From the NCBI GenBank assembly GCA_963169105.1, contig OY720637.1:35645925-35709924 (forward strand): a stretch of DNA of 64,000 nt, written 5' to 3'. The stretch's first letter is position 1. Each line of letters starts with the position of its first letter. The translations under genes were made by a program, and so were the position numbers. The DNA is from Ceriagrion tenellum (taxonomy: Eukaryota > Arthropoda > Insecta > Odonata > Coenagrionidae). Under the pieces are notes generated by a model. It searched no databases and had not been told where the DNA came from. It was given only the letters and a program-made list of their open reading frames with translations. Below, piece by piece: positions 1-11,605 of this stretch.

Positions 1-142
1 ACTTTCACGATGTGTAATCATTACATTAAACTGCTTCGTGAAAATTACGACTGTTTGATTTTGATTTTAAATCTTTTAGGCTTGTCCGCTAATCTTTGGA
101 GTTGTGATTGATTCGTGATTGTGGAACTTAAAACACGTGGCT

Positions 143-317
143 AATGAAGGAATCTGTTTAAATGTTGGGTAATTTTAAATTTTCTAGTCAACATTTTGTT
201 AACTGCCTTAGTCTCATCATCAGATAGTCTCATTAATGAAGGAATCTGTTTAAATTTTGGGTAATTTTAAATTTTCTAGTCAACATTTAGTTAACTGCCT
301 TAGTCTCATTATCAGAG
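143..317. repeat. Tandem duplication, 92-bp period
   Basis: Two adjacent copies begin AATGAAGGAATCTG at 143 and 235, and both run through a GTTAACTGCCTTAGTCTCAT block. They differ at only a few positions, so the duplication appears recent. No coding potential is seen. Confidence 0.9.
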
Positions 318-392
318 ACCGTTTTTTTGACGGTTCATTTGTCAAAAAGTTTGTAGAAATGTGTACTTAATCCCTTAGCCACCCATAAGGGG

Positions 393-766
393 TTCTAGAG
401 GGATTAAGGTGGGAGCCCCTAGAGGCTCGGAGACGACACGCTAGGCTTCGTTTGAGAAATTCAGAACTGGTGTGTTTCCGAGCGACATAGAGAATATTGT
501 CATTTTGTCTCACTTTATCTCTAGGTCTGACAGAAGCGATAAAATGAAAGAGATACATTGCCGAACAGATAGGTACAAAAACCCCTTTTTTCCGCACAGG
601 ATAAACGACCTCAATAAAAAATAAAAACGTAGTTCCAGTCAATTAACTTCCATAATCACCATTTCACTTCCCAAAACCCTATCCCTAACATCTTTACACG
701 GCTGGTGTCCTAACACTCTCTGCCTCACGTCCATGCGTTGGCTCGAAGGGCAGGATGTAGATAGTT
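393..766 (+). mobile_element. LINE family I, 3' end (copy A)
   Basis: This is the 3' end of a non-LTR retrotransposon. Read on the plus strand with stops and frameshifts, it gives the C-terminal tail of the reverse-transcriptase ORF: LRWEPLEARR near 400, ISRSDRSDKMKEIHC near 520-560, then TDRYKNPFFP near 565-595. The usual family form of the last block is TDRYKNSFFPRTI. A 3' untranslated part follows and ends in a GATGTAGATAG tail near 750-766. The element is 5' truncated and inactive. The open frame on the minus strand here is only the antisense shadow. Confidence 0.8.
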
Positions 767-1008
767 ATTTGAGTGTTTTCTAGCCAAAATGATCGTAGAA
801 ACATCATACGTACCTAATTGTACTTATGATTATGCGCAAACTTAGCGATAATCTGGTGCGTTACCACGATGATAATCTGGTAGATTACGCACGCAGCGGA
901 GGACTATAGTCCCTATTATCCTAAAGTGATTATGATTTACTTAAATATTATGCCACCTTTTTTATATAAGCGAGACGTTTCTTTGGTGCATTCACTTTAT
1001 TATCCCCA

Positions 1009-1232
1009 ATTCTGGATATCGTCAATATCGTGAAATCCTTCGCAGAGTCGTTTGTGACACCACGGCATTCATTGGGCGGCGGATAGAATCAGGCAATTTG
1101 TACAGTTCATATATTTGATATTTCATGTTTATGCGTGGCAGCGTTTGACTACCCTACCATAGAATATTCTTCTTAATCATTTCTTCCGCCAACGAATTAT
1201 TTTATGCCATTCTCCTCGTGGTGGAGAGGCGT
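1009..1232 (+). repeat. Dispersed repeat R1, copy 1
   Basis: About 224 bp beginning AATTCTGGATATCGTCAAT and ending CTCCTCGTGGTGGAGAGG recurs in the same orientation at 14507-14731 with moderate divergence. The second copy starts exactly where a LINE 3' tail ends. No coding signal was seen; it is probably part of an unidentified transposon. Confidence 0.75.
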
Positions 1233-1749
1233 AAAGAACTGCTGTTAAATGGAGGGTGTTAAGGATTAATTGATTACGGGAGGAGCAAAATTGGTGATGG
1301 CAGTAGTCAACAGGTGCAATTATCAATAAGTGAGGTCATTTTCTCATGGTATCAGGTGTGGATGGGTTTGTAAGGGAAGGATTTCTTTAATTACAGGGCA
1401 GGAGAAGAGAAATCTGGCGTTGGCATTGGCCTGAATTGTAACGGAGGGAGCCAAGGGGTCTCATCGCTTTATGTCCCATCCAAAGGAGGGTTTACTTCAT
1501 TGAATCGCTCTATACGCGGCCCCCAAGAAGGGGTTGATATTTCACTGAATATCTCCACCACATATGGAATAGGAACCTGGTCCCTTGGCTTAGTGAGCCT
1601 GTTATCTAGCCACCATGCCAATGTGATTCCCCCGTCAAAATTGGTATTTTGGCTGTTGGAAGGGAAAAGGAAATTATTGGGAGCAGGAATTATTTTGTAA
1701 AACTTATGTCATAAATTACTACCTGGTACAACGGACTACCTGGTACAAG

Positions 1750-2145
1750 CGGAAAGTAGCCCGAGCTAATAAGGCGTTCATTGGAAAAGACAACTCCTGG
1801 GCTCAAAGAAAATAGATCTACAAAGGAGAGAGTACTGAAGATAAAATAGACGGAAAAAATAAGAAATGATGAAGTGTTCAGAAGCATAGAAGAGGAAAGG
1901 ACCATATGGAGCACCATATAGAAAAGAACAACAACATGGGTTGGACACACCCTAAAACATTGGGCTTGTGAAGAACATAATTGAAGGCAAATAGAGGAAA
2001 AAGTCCCCAGAGGAAGACCCAGGAAAAAGTTCGTAGACCAAGTTAAGAGGAAGGTACATAGGAGGAGATATCAGGAGTCAAGGAAACCAGTATTAAACAG
2101 GGAAGGGCGGAGGGCTGCAGTCAACCAATCTTAGGATTGAACAAC
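1750..2145 (+). mobile_element. LINE family IV, RT C-terminal fragment
   Basis: Conceptual translation in shifting plus-strand frames gives ANKAFIGK and then LGSKKIDLQRR near 1768-1830, NDEVFRSIEEERTIW near 1865-1910, a WVGHTLKHW block near 1940, PRGRPRKKFVDQVKR near 2010-2050, and REGRRAAVNQS near 2100-2135. These are the palm-distal and C-terminal landmarks of an insect LINE ORF2 protein. An internal deletion joins the first and second blocks. It is a 5'-truncated, dead copy, and the same family recurs at 27790-28190 and 32545-33115. Confidence 0.75.
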
Positions 2146-2835
2146 AAATGAACGAATTACTGTCTGAGATCGGAGCAGAATTAATTCTCCGTCCGTTGCC
2201 GTTCAAAATCTTTCTATGCTTGGAACTAATGTGCAGCGTCAGTAGTTGAAGGCGTGAGTTGAAATTAAGGTATGACTAAATTTGCCATTTTGGGCTTCAA
2301 ATCTCTGTTGCGGGCGATTGTGAGGTCGAATGGCCCCAAGTCCCGTATGAATGGACGTAACTTTCTTCTGACCGTTAAAAGAATGCTTCTTTTTAGGACT
2401 TTTGTCACGGTGAATATATCTCTCAACCCGCTGTGTCATGGCCGATGACCTAATCCTAGTGCGGTCGCTGCGCAATAATTGAATGCCCCGTTAGCTTTAA
2501 GTGCCACAGCCTTTATCTCTATATGTTGAGCGATTTTTTTTACTCTTGTGCCATCGGTCCGTTGTTATCTCCCTTGTGAATACAGAATGGATAATGTTGC
2601 TATAGGCCGTCATGGTTACGCCCTGATTATTTATTTATTTTGTTACTTCTCTTTTTTATTTTCGGCCAGGGCATGGTGCATTCATTAACAAAGGTCTGGC
2701 GAATCAAATGAATGAATAGCGCCGCGGGTAATCGAATCCTTGGCCTTATGGCAGAGAGGCAAGCCGCTCCCTCTGAAACTGCGCTACTAAACAGCTTCCC
2801 TGGCATTATTCCGGCCTTTTTTTATTACTTCCCTC
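2146..2835. other. No recognisable feature
   Basis: This is AT-rich unique-looking sequence. The open frames are short, and I see no repeat family, tRNA or splice-supported exon. Confidence 0.5.
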
Positions 2836-2839
2836 TCAG

Positions 2840-3059
2840 TTCAGCGTTCATTATTCCCGCTTTTCGGCTTTCCCCTCCCTCCCTCCTCCCCCCGCTGTGT
2901 GCATTTCCACCGCTTTCCGTCCCTCTTTTGTTTCACTCTCTCCCTCAACCCACTCCCACGCTTGCTCGCATCTCTTTCTTTTCCCCCGCATATCCCTTGC
3001 GAAGCGTAGTCGTCGTCTGAATCAGTCGTACACACACACACGGAGGCCGACTGTCCTTT

Positions 3060-3098
<39 letters not shown>

Positions 3099-3120
3099 CT
3101 TTGTGCCCGTTTTATTTGTC
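2840..3120. repeat. GC-richer pyrimidine island with (CT)n
   Basis: The plus strand is strongly C+T rich, and a dinucleotide CT tract lies at about 3064-3094. Several frames are open together on both strands (2712-3020, 2841-3143, 2897-3151), which reflects depletion of stop codons rather than coding. This is one of about eleven such islands in the window. Confidence 0.7.
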
Positions 3121-3129
3121 GTCGCTTTC

Positions 3130-4150
3130 CAGGAACGGCTCACGGCGTTAATTCAGCGTTTGTTTTTCGTTCCGTTTTGCGAGATTTTGTTTTTCGCCGT
3201 TTCAAGGCTCGGGCTTTCTGTACCCGGAGAATAATCTACTTTTTTTATTACTATCGCAAAGCCCATAATTTTACCCCTTTTATTATTTCACTAGATTCTC
3301 TTCTACTCTGCTTAAAGCCATTAATCCATCATTACTTTTCGTGTATTGAGCCGAGTCCCATGTTGGTGCAAACTTCATTTTAAGGTTTCTCATTTTCGCA
3401 CATTCATGGATGAGAATCGTTTTCGCTGTTTTAGTTAAAAATGAAAATTTACTTTCATTTACAGCGTATTTTGAATTTTTCCTTCCTTCTGTAATTTTTT
3501 GTCATGGATCGGCTCTCGTGAAAATAATACCCTTGCAATTGATGTGTACAAGCTCTTTCTGGCTGAGGAAAGCGTAGGAATTTTCTCACTAACAACAACC
3601 ATTTCGTCACTTCCACTAAGCGAGGTTTTAAAAATCGAAATTATATCTGGAAGTTAAAATACCGAGACATGGCGTCGAATTTCATGCGAGTTTTAAGTGA
3701 AAAGATTTGTTCATGAAACTAAAACTGTCATTCGAATTTCGAGTGAATTTCTCTCACGTTTTTTTAGTGAGTGTCATGAGCAATGCTATTCACTATCCGT
3801 TTCCAAGCGAAATATTTCGCTTCTGGTTCACGAAATTACGTAATCATCTTCAAGCTTCGATTCAGTAGGCCCTAAAAGGAACTTAGGCCGCGAAATGTTC
3901 CGGCTGAAATTTTTGCTGTGAGAGTAGGACTCGAAAGCTGACTTTTCGTCGCGTAAACTGCAGCATCTCTTTCTTTTTATTTTCTATATTGAAAAAGACT
4001 CATGCTATGCGTGAGTCACTTCATTATAGGCTGTTAATCATCAAGGAACATTTAATGGCTTGTCTTGTGTTTTTATATTTCATTCACATCTAGTGTTCCT
4101 CTATTTTATCCACAATTCGCTCTTCGCTATTATATTATACTAGATGACCC
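3130..4150. other. No recognisable feature
   Basis: This is AT-rich non-coding sequence. I see no family match and no supported exon. Confidence 0.5.
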
Positions 4151-4153
4151 GAG

Positions 4154-4287
4154 CGAATATTTCGCACAGTATGCAGCTTCTTCCTGTTTCTTCCTTCTTT
4201 CTTCCTGTTCTTCTACCTGTCGAATATTTCCCACAGTGTGCAGCTTCTTCCTGTTCTTTTACCTGTTTCTTCCCATGGACAATTCTA
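4154..4287. repeat. Tandem duplication, 67-bp period
   Basis: CGAATATTTCGCACAGTATG at 4154 recurs at 4221 as CGAATATTTCCCACAGTGTG, each followed by a GCAGCTTCTTCCTGTTC block. It lies in a pyrimidine-rich stretch with internal TTCTTCCTG iterations. Confidence 0.8.
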
Positions 4288-5016
4288 TGTTATTTATGTT
4301 TGTGTTAGAGATACATAAACGATGTGCAAAAATGGCGCCTCCTACAGTCTTTTAAGCACGTAACCATTGCCGACATATTAGTTGAGTATATTGTCAGCAG
4401 ATGGCGTTGTGTCATTTTTTTAACAAAAACTTTAATTTTAAACAATTTTGTCTATTTTTCATCAATATTGGGTAACATAAGCTTTAAAACGATGTTTGAA
4501 TAATTAATTTTGATGAATAATAATGGCAGTTATGGCGTTGCGACAAAAAAACACCTTTGAGAAATAATGTATACGGATGTGTGGAGTCGATATACCTCGA
4601 GCGAGTAATCGACATGGAAAAATCGAAACTTTTAAGTCAAATTAATGGGTAAATAGTGAAATTTGAGATTGAGATTGTATTTTTCGTCAGAAGCCGGTGA
4701 TTCAACGTTTAAAATGATACCTCATTTATCACTGTAGGTGCAGTATTAACGGAGCATATACGGAATGACAGAAAAAGACCTTTCAGTAGTAATATATATG
4801 ATTATACTATGTATATGCTGCCCATTTATATCTGTGTAAACACAGACGTGTGGAAGTTCTTCCATACGATTATAAATTTACTAAAAGGAAAGAATGGTTT
4901 GCTTCATTGATTTACAAATGAAATATTTTTTAATCAAAATGTGTATTTTTAATCTATATTTTAAATGTGTATCAGCAATGTGTATGTCATGTACACACTG
5001 TACATGATGTACACAT

Positions 5017-5802
5017 TGTTGGAATGAATTATGGAATGAAATTTAGTACTTGCAAATGCGCCACAGGTCACTTCATGCGAAAGTCATCACACAAATGCCA
5101 TACCTATACTGTGGGTGGAGTAAACATAAAATCTTCAGGTACAGTGAAATATCTTGGAATTACCTTAACTTCTGATATATCGTGGGAATTACACATACAA
5201 AACATATGTGGCACAGCCTTAAAAAAAACTAGGTTTTGTTAAACGTATAATAGGAAGGTCCTCGGATGAAAAAGTCTAAGAGAGATGCTACTTCGCTCTG
5301 GTTAGCCCACACCTCGAACACGCATTTGGGACCCTGGTCATAAAGATTTAACAAAAAAATAATAAAATACTAAAGAAAGCAGCGCATTTCGTTAAAAACT
5401 GCTACAAGCGTACATATAGTGTCTCACAACTTATAGATGGATTAAGATGGGAGCCCCTAAAGACTCGGAGGCTACACGCTAGGATTAGCTTGCTGAAGAA
5501 ATTCAGAATGGTGTTTCAGTGCGACACAGACTATATTATCATGACTTCTCACTATATCTCTAAGTCTGACACATGCGATAAAATAAGAGAGATACACTGC
5601 CGAACTGATAGGTACAAAAACTCGTACTATACATAAACTCGTTCTTTCCGCGAACGATAAGCGACCACAATAAAAATTGAGCTCCACTAAATACACTCCT
5701 AAATACATGTCACCATTTCATCTCCCAAAAAGTTACATCTTTACACGGCTGGTGACCTAACACCCCCTGCCACTCGCCCATGCGGTGGCTCGCAGGGTAT
5801 TA
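5017..5802 (+). mobile_element. LINE family I, 3' half of RT plus 3' end (copy B)
   Basis: This is the longest family I copy. The plus-strand frame from about 5025 to 5240 reads GMKFSTCKC, then YTVGGVNIK, KYLGITLTSDISWELHI and ICGTALKK, the RT palm/thumb region of a CR1/Jockey-type LINE. After a frameshift it continues through HLEHAF.WDPGHK, a TYSVSQLIDGLRW block near 5410-5450, and NSFFPRTISDHN near 5640-5670. The 3' untranslated region has the family terminus CTCGCAGGGTAT at 5790-5800. Multiple stops and frameshifts make it a pseudogene. The reverse-strand open frame at 5472-5708 is antisense. Confidence 0.85.
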
Positions 5803-8372
5803 TTTAGTTGTTGACGTATAGGTAAAAATGATTAGCGTACTTTCAATGGCTTTATTTGTATGTAAAAATATACATTAAAAGGAAGAGCTGCATGTAAATC
5901 TCGTTGACGATGAATGGTGTACAGGCAATAAATATTTTGAGCAGGAGATGCTTTGATCATAGAATTTGATGGTCTCCTTGTCGTCGACGGAATGTGCTAT
6001 CACCGATATCTATCCCAATCAGTGTGTGGCTGACTCGAATTAATTACAGGTAGATATGTACGTTCCCCTTTTGCAATTGGGCACAGTTGTGGGATTTCGG
6101 TGAAATGCGGTATTTTGAATAAATTTCTTCTTCTAACTATTCCGGTGAGGCACCTTCTTTTCCATCCCATTGGGAGTTGATATTGGAATCAACAATGGTA
6201 AGAACATCAAATTCGCCCTCTAGAAAATATATATTTGTGGATTTATGTTGGATGCGTCAAAAATCTTCATGAAAATTATGAAAATTGAGGTACGTCCTAC
6301 CATATCCATTATGCGTGTTATTTTACGTGTAAAATTCACAGATAAACAATCCTGGAATGTAGATTTTCAAGCGACACCATGTAGATATCTCGTCTGATTG
6401 CGAAAAATAGAGGAAAAAACTTTGACTGGAGATTCAGGAGATATCGGTGGTACTGCGTGGAATTTGAACATAATGAAGGGATTAATTGACTGCAGTTTTC
6501 CGCGAACGAATAGAACTTTGATCAGGAACTACGTTTCATTATAAATACATCATGCAATATGTTGGATATATGTACAGATAGAATTATGATGTATCCAGAT
6601 TGAATCCATGGGTCTTGATTAAAGTTTTATTTATTTTTTTCGAAAATCTTCCATGATATTATGTCTATCCAAATTACCGTGCAACTAAATATTAAATGGT
6701 TGGTGAATTGCTGATTCAAGTGCGCTTGTGGGAGAGTCGGAAGAATCTCCTTTTGTGCTTGTACTTGAATGATTTTAAAAATAATTAAGTCAGCACTTCG
6801 TGTCAGCATAGAGATTTATCCCGTTATATCCTCGATATTTATTTAACGAATTATCCCGAATGGAGAAGAGTAAATTGTATGTCGAGCCTCGAATAAAAGC
6901 ATAGAGCTTCTCAAATTTTTGGATTGCACGAATGCTTTCATAATATGGTAAATAAGATGTCTACTATTATCGAGAAAAATTTAACAGTGGCAGGAAGTTG
7001 TATTATTGTAAAGGATGCCCCGACAAGCGTAACGTGGCCGTTTCTGTGCAAACACTCGATGAACACAGTTTTTCGGAAGTACATGCTCAGGTCGCGTTAA
7101 TTATCTATTATTGAAATCATAAATAAAGTTGATAAGTCGTAAATCATAACGTTAAGTCCAGTGTACTTCAAATATATATAGTAATTGAGCAGTGCACGAA
7201 ATTTTGTCCGGGAGCTGTAAGCGGGTGGTGGAATTGCCGACGTTGTTAGTATTAATAATTCTTGAGTAAGAATGCATAACGAATGTTTTTTTTCCGTTGA
7301 GGTATTTGGAGAGGGCACTTGCTATGCTGGCCAATGCTAGAAGCATGAATATACGTAATGGATTCAAATGTTTGGAATCGTTGCCTAGGCTACGTGTTGC
7401 CTAAATTTCCATGTTTGGTTCCCCCAGTCCTTGGCGCTACTTAGAAAAAAGTCTTCTCAGTCAACTCGTAAATGGCCGTTGTTGATTGTTGTTAACGTGA
7501 AACTTCGGTGAATATTCAATAACGATTGAAGAGATATGAACTACTTGATGCTGTGAATAATAACTGGCTATTTTTGAGACCTAAAAGTAACTTTGTAAAT
7601 GCTAGAAAGGGAATATCTACTACAGGAAGTGTGTAAGATGTATATGAAACTTCCATCGTGAGCCTTTTCTCTGTTTTGTGGATGTTTTACTGTTAATTTA
7701 CAGCTACATTTTATTGATTTATTACCTGTTGATAGCCTTATGAATCAGAAGGTATTATGTAGATAGATTGATGTGGATGTTAATGTGTAACCTACTATTC
7801 AATTGTGGCCTCGGAGTAGTTTCAACAACCTCTCCTTTTTTTGCTATTGCTTTTTGATTCTTCCACTCCTAAGAGTAGGAAGTGACTTACAGCAAAGGCT
7901 AAAACCATAGTTATTGGCGCAATTTCTTATCCATAGATGATATTGCCGGATCTTGGTTTTGAAATCCTTATAGTACTTGTATCCGGCTTCTAATGCATTC
8001 CACTTTTTTCACCTCTTATTATTATGAAATTGCCGTAGAACGATATTCAAAAAGTGCTAAGAAGTTCGTTGTGCGTATGTGTTATTAAATTTGGAGAGGA
8101 ATTAAATATATCTGTAGACCGGACAATTTTTAAAAAAGTGTATAATTACGTCCCGCGTGTAGTACTACATTTTTTATTCACTGCATTATGATTACTGGTA
8201 AGTAAAACTGGTGAGACGTGATTATTTACGATCTGTAGACTGTATTTACATTTGAACTTCCGTCTTTCATCACTTGACGGCGACTCAGTGGAAAAAGTTG
8301 TTTGTTTACGGAATTGAAGGCAACAGTTTTTGTTGACAAGTCAATAATCCTTATGTATATTCATGGGAGAGA
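5803..8372. other. 2.6 kb without recognisable gene or repeat family
   Basis: This is AT-rich sequence with only short open frames; the longest, at 7097-7318 and 7152-7367 on the minus strand, overlap each other and resemble nothing known. I see no SINE B box, no terminal inverted repeat and no splice-supported exon. Confidence 0.5.
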
Positions 8373-8842
8373 TATACCGTAAAGTGGGGTTACTTTAGTA
8401 CGTAGGGGTAAAATTGTTAGCTCCTCATTTTCATACATTTAGCATTTGATAATTTGTCGTAGCTCAAAAATTTGACAAGAGATGTCAGTTTCATTGTGTA
8501 GGTAAAGTTTCTTTGGATTGATTACACTGGTCAACAATCGTTTCTTTCGATTTTGAATTCTCACAACAGGAGGTTATATACAAGTCTGTTTTAGGAATGA
8601 GTTGTTCAGTTCTAATAATCTATTGATGTCAACACGATTGCGATTGTTCCCGAATCAATGATAAGTGTGAATTTTGGTAACAATAAATCCCTGTTTAATT
8701 TGCGATAGCATCTGTTTTTCTATCTGCATTCGTTATAGTAAATTATTAATATGTAAATTATGTAAAATGTAAATTAATCGTATTAAAGGAAAGATGAAGA
8801 GACAGGGTTAAATGTATTCCTACTTAACCCTTTCGCTGCTAT

Positions 8843-8902
8843 GGGCGTGTATACACGCCCGCCGGCCGCCGTCCCCACAGTGCTATGGGCGTGTATACAC
8901 GT
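8843..8902. repeat. Subterminal palindrome pair of piggyBac left end
   Basis: GGGCGTGTATACACGCCC at 8843-8860 is a perfect 18-bp palindrome. A second copy at about 8885-8902 reads GGGCGTGTATACACGTCC, with one arm base changed. Repeats next to piggyBac tips are known transposase-binding features, so a binding role is a reasonable inference. The right end has a different motif (AGTATTCAGCA). Confidence 0.8.
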
Positions 8903-9298
8903 CCGGTGTTTTCCGGGCTCTCCGTGCGAACGACGTGTTAACGCGCCCAAGAGTTGACGCTTCGCTGCAGACGACGTGTATGCATGTGGATGACTGTAGC
9001 GTCATCTTTTGGCTACCTTATACATTATAGATATGTCCTAGGTCCGTCAGATGCCTCTTGGGTACATTCTTTGAGCTTTATGTCGATGTCTAATGGCCTT
9101 GAGCTTTTCTCTCGCCTCCTCCTCGGAAATGCTGGCGGAGGGGTTTCGGGCACTCTTCTTTGTTTACATATGTGCAGCTGAGCCTTGGTCCGAGCGATGT
9201 TTATTGCCCTTTCGGGTTTTTTTTACCGTTATCTATACCTCCGACTCTTTCTTTCAAGCCTGATAGTCACTCGATTGCTGAGCTTGCCTCTGTGCTTT

Positions 9299-9730
9299 GC
9301 TTTCTTGGTCCCCCATCAGCTAATTTTCGACTTTTGCGTACTGTGGACTTATTCTTCGGAAGATTCTTCGACCCGTGCTTCGTTTTGGACAACGTTCTTG
9401 GTTTTTCTGGACATTGTGCTTTCATGGTCTTGCTCACTTTCGACTTTCGCGTACTTTTGGGACTTAGTCTTAGGAAGAATCTTCGACCTGTGCTTCGTTT
9501 TGGACAACGCTCTTGGTTTTTCTGGACTCTGTGTTGCTTTCTTGGTGCCCCCACTTGTTCATTTTCGACTTTCGCGTATTTTTTGCTCTTATTATGAGAA
9601 AAAATCTTTGACCTATGCTTCGTTTTGGACAATTCTTTTTGTTTTGCTGGACTTGTTTTTTGTTGACATTTCCTTTGGCTTCTACGGACTATTTCATCCT
9701 ATTCTTACATAGACTTGTGCTTCGTATTAG
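9299..9730. repeat. Minisatellite, ~120-bp unit x 3.3, inside piggyBac
   Basis: Units start with GCTTTCTTGG at 9299, GCTTTCATGG at 9419 and GCTTTCTTGG at 9536, giving periods of 120 and 117 bp. Each carries the block TGCTTCGTTTTGGACAA, at about 9376, 9491 and 9617. A decayed partial fourth unit reaches about 9730. Open frames exist on both strands: a hydrophobic plus-strand frame at 9185-9712 and a Lys/Ser-rich minus-strand frame at 9267-9632. Neither looks like a transposase domain, and the frames follow from the repeat. Confidence 0.85.
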
Positions 9731-9870
9731 ACTTTATGTTTGGTTGTTTCACTGTTTTGCGAATACACTTTACTTTACTTAGTTTTGAAATATTTTTAGG
9801 AATTTTAGATTTGGGTTTTTTGGCCTTTACTTATCTGTGAGTTTACGTGTTTTTTAGTTTCTAGTGGGAA

Positions 9871-11605
9871 ATGTCAATTAGGAAATGTATCTCAAAGGAA
9901 AATGTCCAAGAAATTCTGGGAAAAGACGATAGCGGGGATGAGTATTTGGAATGCATTTCTGAGGTTTCCTCTGATGAAGAACATGAAGATGATCTGAGAG
10001 CTAATTATTCTCAGCCATCAACATCAAAAACTACAGGACGTTCCAAGGAAAACCACTGATTTCCGAGTTTTTCAGAGGAAAACTCAGAGGAAGGTAACCT
10101 ACCACCACTTCCGAAGAAAGGAAAAGTCGCTGAATTCATCTAGCATGCACGGGATTTTGAGCCCAAGATCCACGCATTCGATTCTGGAGCCTCCAGGTGT
10201 AAAGTTGGCTTTGGAGAAATTCCAAGAATAATTGATTTTTTCCAAGTGTTTTTTTTTCCGTGGACCTCGTGAAATTTATTGTGGTGGAGACGAATAAATA
10301 TTATGATTATACTTGTGGGCATTTTTAGGAGCGCGTCCATTCACGGCTGAAGAGTTGGAAGGCCTCTGATTTTGAGGAGATGTTTTGCTTCATTGCTGTG
10401 ACGCTACTAATGCCTAGGATGAAAAAGCTCTCCTACAATGAATATTCGTCCAAGGATTCCCTCATTAGAACACCACCTATTGGTGAAATAATGTCAAGAA
10501 ACAAATACCTCATTCTTTTGCGTATGTTATATTTTAGCGACAACAGTATTCCAAGAGCAGAGGATCGACTGGGGAAAATACGTGGGGTGGTTGATATTCT
10601 TTGCAAGTCCTTCAAAGACGCCTTTACCCCCTACGAAAATTTGTGCATCGATGAGAGCCTCCAGCTCTTCAAGGGAAGGCTGATTTTCAAGCGGTACATT
10701 CCCTCAAAAAGGAGTAGGTTTGGCATCAAAACTTTCGTTTCGTGCGACTGCAAGACTGGATATGCACTAGATTTTATAGTGTGTACTGTATCATCTAGTG
10801 ACATAGAAGAGGAGCAAGATGGGTTGGGAAACTCGGGGGATACTGTTTTGTCACTGATACGCCCTTATCTAGAGAAAGGGCACACCTTGTTTGTGGACAA
10901 CTGGTACACAAATCCAGTCTTATTCTGCTGGCTTCATGATAAAGCCACTAAGGCATGTGGCACAGTGAGAAAAAAACAGAAGGCATATGCCAAGCATGGA
11001 GAAGAAGCTGAAAAAGAATGAAATACAATTCAAGTCTTTGGGTTTTGCCCTGGCCTTGAAGTGGTGCGACAAGAGGGAGGTTTGGATGCTCTCAACCTGC
11101 CATTCAGGAAAAATTGTGCCAGCGGGGAAAATAGATCGAATGTATCGTTGACTACAACGAAAATATGGGGGCTGTCGACAAAACGGACATGATTCTAAGT
11201 TCCATTGAGTCGGTCAGGAAGAGTGTGAAATGGTATAAAAAAATATTTTTTCACCTCCTGGCTCTCTGCGTGCTCAATTCAAAAATACTACATCAGGTAG
11301 AAACCGGGCAAAAAACTGAGCATGGCAAAATATCATTTAGCCCTGGTTAGGGAACTTCTAGAGACCTACAGCACAGAGAGAATAAACCGGTGGAGGAAGA
11401 AGATCAAGTGAGGAATTCCCCATTCGATTGAAAGAGCGACACTTTCCAGACCTCGTGACTTCCGCATCGACATCTAAGCGGTCTCCAATGAGAAAACGCG
11501 TGGTATGTCGCAAACATGGAACCAGGAGGGAGTCCAGATATTTCTGTGGGCCTTTTGATGTGTGACTATGCGCAGTCCCATGTTTTAAAATATTCCATAC
11601 CCAAA
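9871..11605 (+). pseudogene. piggyBac transposase, frameshifted
   Basis: This is a DDE transposase of the piggyBac type (DDE_Tnp_1_7), which would cut and paste the enclosing element. The N-terminal frame at 9871-10059 is acidic (ECISEVSSDEEHEDD) and ends at a stop. The next ~300 bp need frameshifts to read VVETNKYYDY and EEMFCFIAV. The core frame at 10380-11021 contains TPPIGEIMSRNKYL, the first catalytic Asp in CIDESLQLFKGR, the KRYIPSKRSRFGIK block, and the second Asp in VDNWYTNP. A further frame at 11165-11350 holds the third Asp in GAVDKTDM and then KWYKKIFFHLL. Cysteines and histidines of a C-terminal zinc-binding domain (CRKHG, YFCGP, LCAVPCFKIFH) follow near 11505-11600 in a broken frame. 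At least four disruptions are visible. The plus-strand call matches the element's orientation. Confidence 0.92.

Noticed and set aside
143..317. CRISPR-like or satellite array
   Set aside because: There are only two copies of a 92-bp unit and no spacer structure, so it is a simple tandem duplication in a eukaryotic context.
9185..9712. 175-codon hydrophobic plus-strand frame as a membrane protein
   Set aside because: It coincides with the ~120-bp minisatellite. The hydrophobicity follows from T-rich repeat units, and neighbouring frames on both strands are open too.
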